A DNA stretch of 64,000 nucleotides, from the NCBI RefSeq assembly GCF_000226115.1, contig NC_016457.1, forward strand, positions 6,696,001 through 6,760,000, read 5' to 3'. The notes below the pieces were generated by a model, which saw only the letters and a program-made list of their open reading frames with translations, was not told the origin of the DNA and did not search any database. A program made the position numbers and the translations under genes. Source of the stretch: Thermothielavioides terrestris NRRL 8126 (taxonomy: Eukaryota > Ascomycota > Sordariomycetes > Sordariales > Chaetomiaceae). Positions 33,840 through 45,179 of this stretch are shown one piece after another. Numbering within the stretch: the stretch's first letter is position 1; each line of letters starts with the position of its first letter.

Positions 33840-34424
33840 TGCCCTCGCCGTCGCCCTGAGGCAACTTCCGGGAGAATGTGAGTTCCATCTCAAAGATGGA
33901 CCGAATCTTTGACACCCTGTGCTGAACTAGTGAGAATGTACACTACACTCTGTACGAGAAGAAGGATTGGAAAAAGCAAGGTGTCATACCCGGGCCATCT
34001 GCGGCCCCGGCCCAGCGCCCCGGGCCGGCATACCGAGATTAGGCACCACCAGGCCGGGCGCCCAACTGCGGCCCAACCTGCGCCCTCTCCTCTGCAGTCT
34101 TCCACAATCCCTACAATATCTTCAACACCACGATTGAACGCATCTTCAGTGGCATTCCCGCATCGCGATAAGTTAGCTTCAATCCAGTTGAGCCTGCGCA
34201 GTGGTTCCAACAGCACGAGAAGAAGGCCTGGAGAGAGGAAGGACGTCCTGATCCAGCTGTCTGTTGGGTGCACTTCTGAGCCTGACTGTTTGCATTGGCT
34301 GTATTGGAAGGTCAAAACTGCGTGACAACTCAAGATTGTCTCCTGGGCGCGGGGGAGGCGTCCCAAACCCCCAGCAGACTGGAGCCGCACCGGCTGGCTA
34401 GACCTCCATCATGCAGAAGAATCT
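33840..34424. other. Intergenic stretch
   Basis: No gene is supported. Unspecific open frames occur on both strands. Confidence 0.5.
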
Positions 34425-34920
34425 GTATTTTTGCGACTTCTTTAAAATGACAAACCTGATTGTTTAGAATGACAAACCCGAGGGGCGGCCCGTACGTCCA
34501 CCACCAAAATCTTCCAGCGCGTATCACCATACACGCTTAGCTAATACGTCGCAGAGCTCAATGCAGCCTCTTATCGATAAGATAGCTCCACGTGACTTAC
34601 AGCTTTGCACTTGATAGGGCAAGCGGTCAGGAAAGGCAGTATTCAGCACTTTGTTTCATTTACCGTGCTATGCAAGGGCTAATTCTACTGCAATTTTAAG
34701 CTTTTCAGCTAGTTCTGCGTTTTCTGCCAAATCTGCATCTTCCAGCCTCTTCAAGAACGCTAGCAACATCGTCGACTTGCAGCGATTCTTGTGGCAACGC
34801 ATTGCTCGGGCGTGTGGGTGACTTGCGCTAGAAGATTTTGGTGGTTGGCGCACAGGCCGCCACTTGGGCTTGTCATTCTAAAGAATCAGGTTTGTCATTT
34901 TAAAGAAGTCGGTATTTTTA
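34425..34920. mobile_element. Mutator-type MITE with 102-bp inverted repeats and 9-bp target duplication
   Basis: Arms 34434-34536 and 34810-34911 are inverted copies about 85% identical, starting CGACTTCTTTAAAATGACAA and containing ACCACCAAAATCTTC. GTATTTTTG (34425-34433) and GTATTTTTA (34912-34920) flank the arms, a 9-bp duplication with one mismatch, typical of the Mutator superfamily. The 273-bp interior has a small minus-strand frame (…LLAFLKRLEDADLAENAELA…) but no transposase, so the element would be non-autonomous. It is not RIP-mutated. Confidence 0.85.
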
Positions 34921-34956
34921 GGGCTTTGTTCCGCTCACCCCGCCCAGAGGTCGTCG

Positions 34957-34984
34957 TTAAAGAGGTCCCGCCAAGACTAATTTC
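34957..34984 (+). repeat. Terminal-repeat arm at the left edge of the second AT-rich block
   Basis: It begins TTAAAGAGGTCCCGCC and ends AAGACTAATTTC. The same 28 bp recur at 59,258 (27/28) and, inverted, at 59,606 (28/28) and 59,121-59,148 (25/28). It sits where composition changes to AT-rich. Confidence 0.85.
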
Positions 34985-35225
34985 CAGCCCCTATCAACGC
35001 CACCCCCCCACCACAACTCGAAGTACTATAGCAGTACCGGCAAGGGGTCTTCGCGTATATTCTAGGGTACAACGCGCTTAAAGGTAGATAACAGCGCGCT
35101 TACGCTATAGGCCAGCTACAAGCTATCACTATGTCTATACTATATTAGTTAAGTCTATATAGTAGGTAATATAACCTACCTCAGAGCTACTACCATCTTA
35201 CTATATAAGAATAGGTCATATATTG

Positions 35226-35720
35226 AATTAGAGTGATAGACTACCTAGATATAGGGACCTAGTTTTTCTATTCGTTTCGATATATCGTATTCGTTGCTAG
35301 GGGGTCTAGCCCTCTAATTATATATATTTAAGTGGGCTAAGCCTATCTTCTTCATCATCAAGGAAGGTATTAAGCAGTTGTCAATATACGTTCGTTGACA
35401 CTACATTGGTGGTCCTCCTTTTTTAAGGAAGGCTATTAAGCCTTTCCTTTCGTTGTTCTACCTCTATCTAGACGATAGGTATTCGAGCTATTGAGCTCTA
35501 ACTATATTCTTGTTGTCTCTTATCTTTTTATTATATCCTACTAGACGTACTTGAGCTATATATTTTCCTTTTAGAAGACATCCTTCCTACTACTCGATAT
35601 ATACTATCTTTATTCGTTTAGAGGGACACTATATTCCTTTAGGAGCTATCTCGTATACTTAGTCCTAGGTATAGTAGGGTAGGTTAGTATAGAGGTTTTA
35701 TACTATTTTAAATAGAGGCT
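35226..35720 (+). repeat. 5' LTR of the old gypsy-like element
   Basis: It shares its sequence with 52,708-53,208 from AATTAGAGTGATAGACTACC to the TTTTATACTATTTTAA-type end. This copy carries more C-to-T/G-to-A changes (TTTTATAC) than the right copy (TTTTGCAC). Confidence 0.85.
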
Positions 35721-36899
35721 TAATTAGGGAGGAGCTTAGCTTTATATCTAAACGGGATAGTATAGACTATAAAGTCTTCTAAAATCGTAGAACTATATAA
35801 TGCTATATTAATAGCTATATAACAATAGTATAGTCGACCTATTGAGGCTCCGATATACTGATACTAGTATCTCTAAGAGGTATAGAAACCTATTGAGGCG
35901 TATATGTTCTAGGGGTCTATTGAGACCTTGTCCTAGAAGACCTTCCTTTGCCTAGATAGTATAGAGTATTAAAAAGATATTTCGTTATCTCTAACACTTT
36001 AAAGACCTATTAAAGCTTCGTTATTATCAATGTAGTGGTCGTAAAATGCTAATCTAATCGAAAGACGATAGTTCTATCTTTCTAAGTAGAGATAAAGGTA
36101 GAATTTTCATTGATTATTATTTTCTTCTCTAGTCTAGCTAAACTAGTTATAAAAGTAGTTAAGTGTAGTAGCTACTTATAAGCTTCTAAGCTCAAGGCTA
36201 TATTTTATAATATTTAGCTCCTTTTAATAGTATATCTAGCACTATTTTATATTAGATATAAGGTCTTAGTATAGACTTTTACTTTTCTTTTTAAGAGTTA
36301 TACTCTTATTGCTATTACGTTAGTTAGGTTTAGTATATTAGTTGCTAAGGGTATTTAAGTAATTTATAAGGAACCTATAGTTATTTTTTAGGGCATTTAG
36401 ACTATATATTCTAAGGGAACCTAGCTTTTTAAGAGGTTTTCTTCCTTTAGATAGACGTTAAAGGAGTCGATATTCCTATAAAAGTATATATATTAGTCTT
36501 TTTATAGTCTATTAATATAGTCGTTGCCTTTTTTAAAGACGATAGTTAAGCGTTTAATAATTAGACTTTAGCAATATATATATATACTATCTATAGAAGC
36601 TTTAGAAATCCCATTGACCTCTATAATATTATTAATCTTAACACCAACCTCTAAAGGAGAGTCTAAGGACGTATTTGTCTTATAGCCTTTCTAAGGTATA
36701 CTAAACGAAGAAGACTTAGCTAAAGTAGCGTAGATACCCCTTTCGTCTTTACTAAATACCTTTACTCTGCCTATCTATATAGAGGTATCTATAGTAATAC
36801 CTTCTAGTCTCTTTGAATCTAAAGCTTTAAAGAAGATAACTAAGTACGTTCTTGCTACTATGCTTAGTATAACCTTTCTAACCTTAGCGAAGGCTAGCC

Positions 36900-39800
36900 T
36901 ATAGGGCTACTTCTCTAGTTAGAATGCTATATAATAGATTAAGACCTTTAAGGAGATATATAAGGCTTATTAGGTCACTAATAATAAGACCTATATATAC
37001 CTATTTAAGCTTTAGTATAATACTATAATCTAGTCTATTATCTATTATTAGGAGAAAAAGGACTAAAAGACCTAGGTAGCTTTTAAAACTAAGTTCCTAA
37101 AGCGTTAGAAAGGCGATAATCCTAAATAGTATAGTAATAGAGATTACCTTTATAATCTAATCAAAAGGAGATACTAGCTAGTCAATAAGGTTATCTACAA
37201 CTACTTTAAGTTGATCGACTATATATACGTTGTCGCCCTTACTAAAGTTTATAAAGAGCTATAGTATATAATCATTCTAACTATATAGTATATATTCGAT
37301 TAACGGATTTAGGTAGCTTTTAAGGACCGCTAGCGTACTTAGAAGAAGGACAATAAGGACTCTATCTATATTATAAAATGGATAGACTTCCTTAAGTTTG
37401 TTTAGGATACTTTTTAGAAAGGTCTTAATATAGGAGACCTCTTTCTTAAGACTTATAAATATAAGATTAATCTATAGAAGTACTACTCACCTCTAGCTAC
37501 GCCTATTATTAAGACGACTCTTAAGCTATAGAAGTAGGAAGAGAAAGAGCTAAAGAAAACTCTTATATCTACGCTCAACGATATCGACGATCTAGCTAAT
37601 TAGCTTTAACGTCTATATATCTAGAAGTAGAAGATCGCTAAGCAGTTTAAATGGAAGATCGAGGCCCTCCGTTTATATAGAATCGATCCTACGTTTAACG
37701 AGATTAAGGTTCTTTAGATATATTTCTAATAGTGGAGCCGCTTATAGGAGAGATACGTTGGCTTTGTTATTAGCCTATATATTAATAGTTATCTTCCTAG
37801 CTATAGTAGACCTATAAGCTTTAGCTATTGTTACTATTGTAGTAACTTTGATTATATAGTCTTCGAGTATATAGAAGCTATAAAAGCTATAGCTATAGGT
37901 CTAATATATTGTAAAGGTATAGACTACTGCCTTAGCAACAGAAGTAAGAAGGGCTATATATTAGCTAAGACGATTACCTTTATAAAGGTAGATGTTAATA
38001 GTATATAAGAGGTTAGTAAGATTAGCTAGCTCGTCCTTATATATATAGCCTGTTGCCTATAGTATAATAGCTACTTTGTATACTAAGTATATTACTATAA
38101 GTATAAGCGTCTAAATGGCCGCCTATTTAAGTTAGATATATCTCTAGTGCTAAACAAGTACTACCTCTAGTAGCCTAAGCTATATTAAGAGCCTACGACC
38201 GTCTAGACAATAATCAATCGTCTTATATATAAAGGGGAGCTTAAGCTTACCTTCGCCTTCTATTATATAGCGTCTAATTAGTTGTCGTTTTATATAGTTT
38301 CGATAGAAGGAGGTTATATCTTAACTTAGAAGGTTATTCTATAGCCTATACTAAAGGCTAACGAATTTCGTTGACTACTTCTTCCTCTTTTTGACTAGAC
38401 TAAGGAGGAAGCTAACGAGGAAGTAGAGACTATAGTTTAGAGTATACTATTTACTAAGTGTCAATTCGCTAAAGATAAGAGGGAAGACAATACCTAGATA
38501 GGCGATATGCCTATATCTTCTACTAAGCTTCTTTGCTAAATTATCTTAAAGAACCTAGTTGTAGCGAATTATATAAAGAAAGAGGAGCTATAGTCTAAGC
38601 TATCTATACTAAAGGTTGCTATATTGCCTTTATATATAAAGGATATAATCTATACGACAATAAAGGCGAAGACTAGTCTAACCTTTAACGACTTAGTCCG
38701 CATTTTACCTAAGTATAAGGATACTTTAATTATATATTTATAGGGTATTTTCGCCAATATCGAGGTCATTGACTATAAGGGGTCTAGTGTTCTTAAGCCT
38801 AATAGGCTATCTACTGTACTAAAAGATATAGGGGTCTATATATAGGCTCTATATACCAATGTAAATATACTTAATAGTCCTCGCTCTAGCTAGACTAAGA
38901 TGGTTTTAGCGATCTTCGGAGTTACTAAGGACAGTGTATAGGGTATCTATATAGGAAGTCTCTAGGAACGTTAGATTTATAAAGGTCTACCTAGCGATAT
39001 TAACGACTATATCTATACTCTACTCTAGAAGTCTATCTCGATACTTTTAATCTCGTAGTATATAGAACTTAGTATAATAATAAGAGTATAGTCGCTTCCT
39101 ACTTTATATATCTAGTTTAAGAAAGGTTATTATAATAAGTATCTTGCCTTAATCGACTCTAGTTTAGAGTATAACTATATCTTAATAAGCGTTGTCAAGA
39201 AGTATTTACTACTATACTAGCTTACTAAGGTTATTTCAAAGGGCCTTTATAGCTTAGTACTATTCTTTAGAGAGACCTAGGTTACTCTTTACCTAGGTAG
39301 AGTTAGTATCAACCTTTATTTCTTTGTAATTAAGGATATTGCTAATAGGTATAAAGCAATTCTTAGTATACTATTTATCAAAGATACTGCTTTGACTTTT
39401 AATATTATAATAGTAATCTAATTACTATTAATTTACTTATAAAGGGAAAGATAGTCTAGGTATACATTGTCTCTAAGAAAATTACCTAATAGAATCGCCT
39501 ACTATCTTTAATATAACTAGCTATTTAGAAGCAATTCTAGGGATTAATAAAAAGTCCTAAAAGGATCTTTAACTAGGTAGAGATAGAAGAAGGCGAGACT
39601 ACCCTTAGTTTCCTTAACGATAATGTAGGTAAAGCGGTTTTTTATTTCGTTTTATAGAAGTCCTATATACTACTCCTTAATACTCTTTTTCACGTTATAC
39701 GTTCTTATTCTTTATCTTCTCTATTTAGATAGACAAAGATCAAATTGTTATCCTATTTAAAAGGGAAGAGGGGGACCTTAGTTAGAAACCCCTTTTCTAA

Positions 39801-41217
39801 TTAGAGACTAAAGTAGAAATTTGAGTATAAGGTTAGATATACTTTAAAGACGTTTATACTTTAGAAGAATATTATAAATAAAGTTTAGCTAATTGATTTA
39901 GTATTATTAGATAGCTCTACGCTAGAGGGAGACCTATTATAGTAAGAGAAGCGGTTTATAAAGACCGAGATAAAGATATAGTTTAAAAAGGAATAGGACG
40001 ATTTTATAGTCCTTTGTTTCTCGAATTTTAAGCTAGGCTTAAAGCTTACTAAAGAACGTCTTTAAACAATGTTCGCTACTATAGATAGATTCTTTAATAA
40101 GCTAAAAAAGGAGATATTTATTAAGATTTTATAAAACTAGGAAGCTACGTTTATATAGGATTTTATTGAGTATAGGCGTATCTATAAGAATATTGTCCTA
40201 CCCTAGTATATTAAGACTATTCTATATAAGGCTTGGCAAAGTAAGTCTATTTCGATTCTAAAGCCGCTAATATAGAAGGTTGTTAATCTACTTAGAGAGA
40301 GATAAATATATAGGATTATCGAGTATAGCTATATAAGCTACTATAATAACTAGTTCTTCGTTTTTAAAAAGGACAATGGATTATAGCTTATCAATAATAT
40401 TTAAAAGGCTAATGCTATAACGATCTATAATACTTTTATCCCGCCTACTATAGAGGAATTTAGTAAGGACTTTAGTAGCTATAAGCTAATGTCTCTCCTA
40501 GATCTTTTCTCTAGTTACAACTAGGTTAATCTTAATAAGCGGAGCTACGATTTAACAACCTTTTCAACGCTAATCGGTCTCTTCTATATATATACATTGT
40601 TGATAGGAGGTACAAATTCCATTGTCTAGTTCTAGCAAGCTATAACGACGATCTTTAGTAACTTTATCTTAGATGTCTATCGAGTCTACCTAGACGATAT
40701 TATAATAAAAGGTCTTTAATCTAATTATAATAGCTATCTAGATAGAAGGGAATATTGCAAATTTATTATTAAGTATTTTAAGAATATTGATATAGTATTG
40801 CTTAATATAGAGCTAGTAAGTACGACTATTACTATAGTAAAGTCGAAGTAGGCGTAGCTAAAAGCGGTCCTATTTAGTTATCTTTATATATCTAATAGGC
40901 ATCTTTCTAAAGAGGCGAAGGTGATTAAGATAAGGGAGTAGAAGATCTATTCTAACGTTAAAGAGATATATACCTTTGTTAGAATAGTCGAATACTACTA
41001 GATTTAGATTAAAGGCTTTGTAATTATCGTAATCCCTCTTTACGCCCTAATGAAGAAGGACGCTAAGTAGACTTAGGGGCCTACTAAGTAGAAGGCGATA
41101 GACAAGCTAAAGGAGAAAATTACTACTTTAGCGACATAGAGCTTAGAATCTTAGCTATATACTTAGTGGTATTTAGGTAGGCCTAGATCTTTGACTAGAG
41201 CAAGAAGGGACTAATCG
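36900..41217 (+). pseudogene. Gag-pol relic of the old element
   Basis: Plus strand. A CCHC zinc knuckle at 37,829-37,870 keeps its first two Cys (CYYC) but has Tyr in place of His and of the last Cys. An aspartic protease motif lies at 39,146-39,163 (ALIDSS, the Gly of DSG now Ser). The reverse transcriptase spans about 40,340-40,710, with LMSLLDLFSSYN, TTFSTLIGLF and the catalytic YLDD at 40,687-40,698. A connection/RNase H start lies near 41,030-41,070 (PLYALMKKDAK). Many in-frame TAG/TAA sit at Gln positions. The reading is cut by the nested element at 41,217. Confidence 0.85.
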
Positions 41218-41467
41218 TGTTATACGCAGATGGTGCTCAGTGACTATCTAGCAGTAAACGTATAAGGGTGAGAAAGATCAATGCCTCTTAGCCTTGTTAG
41301 CTAATAAGGTGGTACTCTTGAACACTAGTATATATTATAAAAGTATATTGATATAGTCTATCTTTCTACGAAGGGGTTCTAAGTGAGGTTCCCTTTTTTT
41401 AAGGGAACGCTTATCACCCCTAACTATAGTATAGTTATAGGTACCCTTGCTATAGTTACGTATAACA
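41218..41467 (-). repeat. 3' LTR of the nested element
   Basis: 250 bp, TG…CA ends. It contains a hairpin GGTTCCC-T(n)-AAGGGAAC at about 41,390-41,413. It is more RIP-mutated than its partner (TATAGTTACGTATAACA). Confidence 0.92.
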
Positions 41468-41639
41468 AGTGCCTAGGGACAAGAAAAAAAGATAGCGTCT
41501 TTGCTATTATTATAGAACTTAATATAGGATAAAGGAGTATATAGAAAGAGAAGAAAACTAATCTATATTATACTCTATATAGGATTTCTATATCTATTAT
41601 CCTAGTCTATAGCAAAGTCCTCTATTACAATACGTTCGT

Positions 41640-44400
41640 TCATTTGTTCTACTTATCGAGATTGACTATACTATCACTAGTATAAGGGTCGTCTCTTTCA
41701 GCCTTAGATACCTTTATTACCGCTTTATATTCAATAGAAGTAGGCGCCTTTTTAAGTTTCTTAGAAGGACGTATCAACGTCTTTTACACCTTGTCGTTAA
41801 TAGTTACTTTACATTAGCGCTTAGTGACAATGACTTTAGCCGTTTTAGCTCTCGACGTTAAATAGGTACTTTTATTGCACTAGCTTTATAGCGTTTTAGC
41901 TAGCGTCGTCGGTACAATTGGCGGTACGGCTTTGGCGATAGGTACCTTAGTAGGTATTCTCTAAGCAAGTGGCTATATAGTCTTAGTAGAGTATATAGTT
42001 GTTACAATTACGGTATAGCTGACCTTAGGCGCTATCTCTTAGCGTTCAACAGTTTAGATAGCTATAGTAGCCTACTTTGCAACGTCTATCTTTATAGCAG
42101 ATAAATCTACTATAGTAGTTCGGGACTCGATAGCTGAAAGGCAGTGCTTAATATCTTATATATACTACGCTAGTCCTATATAAACTTTGTTATATATATT
42201 CACTGCTATTTAGATAGCGATATCAATCTCCTTTTAGAGTATATTATCTATATAATGGAGTTCTATTATAGTTTTATTATAAGCTAGTTATATATTGCTA
42301 ATTCTCCCTATCTAGTGAAAATATATATTGTCTAGGTCGCCCTAGAAGGTAAGGCTATTAGGGTCTAGGTTATTAGCTTTACTATTTACTTCTAATATAC
42401 TGATAAGCTTTGCTAATTTTACTATAGTTTTTTCGACTTCTTTAATATAGACTTAGTACTTCTAGGCGAATTAGAGTAGATCCTTAGTTAATGTTTATAC
42501 CGCTTTTATATCCGCTTATAGAGATTTGATAGCGTTATTGTTCGTAGTAACTATATAGCTAGCACTGCTTGTTATATCTATAGCTCGAGCGTTGTTGTAG
42601 TAGATAAGTCCGAGCTCTATCAATATTATATTTATAGAAGGGTTATCCTCGCCTTTGGGCGAGACGTAATATAATATAAGGATTTTAATCGCTATTAGTA
42701 TATAGCTCGCTATAATTATACTTGTCTCTTAGAACTCTTTAAAAGCTGTTTTAATTATGCCTTTAATCCTTTAGATATATAGGTTATATATAAAACTAGC
42801 GAGCTTATTACTGAAATCCTTCTTTGGGACTATATAGTGAAACCTAGCGAATTATATCGCTAGCTTAGCTATATACTTATTATTGTAACCGAAATCTATA
42901 TATATATAAGCAAGCGCTTCGCTTATAGTAGTAATATACTTGTTTATAGCTTTAGTTAGGTACTAAGAGTACCTATATAATATATAGGTTTCCTAAAGCT
43001 CTAGGATATAGTATAGTTTAGTCGCTATATCCTCCTTATCACTGGTATAATCGATACTATTGTCGTCGAAGACGTCTAGGTTGTTGTTAGTTATAGTAGC
43101 CTCGTCTTCTAATACAATATATAGAGCTTACTAGACTTCCTAGCGCTATACGCTAATAGAGGTAACGTTGCTAGTTTCTAGATATTTAATCTCTAGTGTA
43201 TATTATAGGGGCTATTCCCCTTCTATATACTTATAAGTTAGGAGAGTTCTTAAGTACTCTTATACTATATCATTGTCTAGCGCTTTATTATAGTCCTTAT
43301 AGATTTCCTATTTATCGTCGAAGACTATAATAGGGCCTAAGGTAGTAGCCTACTACTATTCCTTATAGACAGTCTCTAAGCTATTCTAAATTACTCTAGC
43401 TATATTAGCTTCTTTAATAGCTATTATCTTATTATCTTATATAGTTCTAAAAGCAATGTTCTTAGTTGTAGCTTAATAGGACGTATATACTTTTATAGCG
43501 TATAAGGGAACATTGGGTATATCGTTAGCTCTTTTTACACCTCCTGCTTACTTGGCGGTAAAATAGGCGTTTTCCCTCTTCTAGGTACTAGCGGCGTAGC
43601 CTTTAGTAGACGTCTTTTATATATAGGGAGGCATTTTATATATAACGAAGGCTAGTTAGGTGTCTCCCTCTATAATGTTAATACGATTGTACTTAAGTGC
43701 TTCGCTATTTAATAACGTTAATAAGCTAAGAGAATCAACTATATAGTCACCTCTATCGTTAATATAGGTACTACAAGAACGTATAGCAGATTATTTTAAG
43801 TTGCAAATATAGTGTAAGTGTATATCGATTAATAGTAGCTTATATAAATATATATAGCTTAATAATAAGAAGGTCTAACGATCGATCGTATAGTAAATGT
43901 AAATAACTATAATAAGGAATTATTAGAGAAGATAGATATACTAAGGTTGATATATAAAGAGAAAGGAAATTATAGTAGCCTATGTTAGGCCGTTTTAGAA
44001 GTAAATAGAAACAATAGTATAGTACCTATAGCCGATAGACAGTGTTACTATCTAGTAGTAGCTAGAGAATAGAACATTATACCTTCGAAGCTCGAAGCTC
44101 TATACCTTTATAGCAATAGGATAGCTTTCTCTAACCATTTATAGGTCAAGGTCAATAGCAAATCTATATATAGGAAAACTAGGATAGGCAAAGTGCTTGA
44201 CAAACTAAATGACTATAGTTTTATAACTAAAAGCGTTGGTAATGTCTAAGTAAAGGGTAAAGAAAAGGAAAACTAAAAGATCTATAAGATAGAAGACGAT
44301 GCTTATACATTTAGCGGTAGTATAGCGGTAATAGATATATTAAAGCGAATATATTCTAATAAAGAAAGTATAAACGAACGAAAGAAAGGGAGAGAAATAG
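41640..44400 (-). pseudogene. Extra open frame downstream of pol in the nested element
   Basis: On the minus strand at least 42,301-42,560 is one frame whose only stops are TAG/TAA at places where CAG/CAA is expected. It reads as a helical, Leu/Lys/Glu-rich protein (EVEKTIVKLAKLISILEV, then NNLDPNSLTF). Coding-like character seems to extend over 2-3 kb. It lies 3' of integrase, where a standard gypsy element has only the 3' LTR. No family is recognised. The limits are approximate. Confidence 0.5.
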
Positions 44401-45179
44401 AAAAGAAGGAAAGAGAAAGTCAATAATAGTATAGTTATCAATGGTCGTTGCCCTTCTTCTATAGTAGCTTAACGACAACTTGGTTCTAGGATTAAGGGAT
44501 CTCTATTACTACTTCCTACTCCTTAATAGCGATACCTTTATTACAGTGTTCCTTCTCCTAGTCGATAGGATATACTCTCTTATATTCTTTAACGAGCTCT
44601 TTAACGCTATTAATAAGCTAGATATGTTTAATCTACTAGTCGTCCTTAGCGGTATACCCTTTCTATTATATTAGATACTCGACCTTAGGTCTCCTATTCC
44701 TCTAAGTGATACGCTATTGTACAATTCTCTCGACTTCTTAATACTTATCTCTATCAACGATTATAGAGCTAGAAGATTCTATATTATAGCTAAAGGAGTC
44801 TTTCCTCTAATCTAGTTTCTATAACTAGGAAACTAAAACTATAGGATAGACTTTCTAACTAGCTAGGAAGTCAAGTTTATAGGCGTTCCTATCGATTTTA
44901 TAGATAATCTTAAACAGTCTTATACGCTATAGTAACTACTTTCGTTTAGGTTTTCCTAAAAGATAGTATTCATTATATAGTTGTAAATAAATAGTGTCTC
45001 CTACTTCGAACTTAGTAGGTATATACTTATCGTTGTAATATATCTTTGCAATAGCGTCTATATAATTGATTTGTTCTACTACTTTTTTCTAATACTATTA
45101 TCTAAGGACATTAATAGCTTTGGCAAAGGCAATAGTACCCTTTTTATAGTACAATATATTTAGGATAAAGCGTAGTTTA

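Noticed and set aside
44480..44674. Plus-strand hydrophobic frame inside the nested retroelement
   Set aside because: It lies in RIP-mutated DNA whose real coding direction is minus; hydrophobicity comes from TpA/TpT-rich codons.
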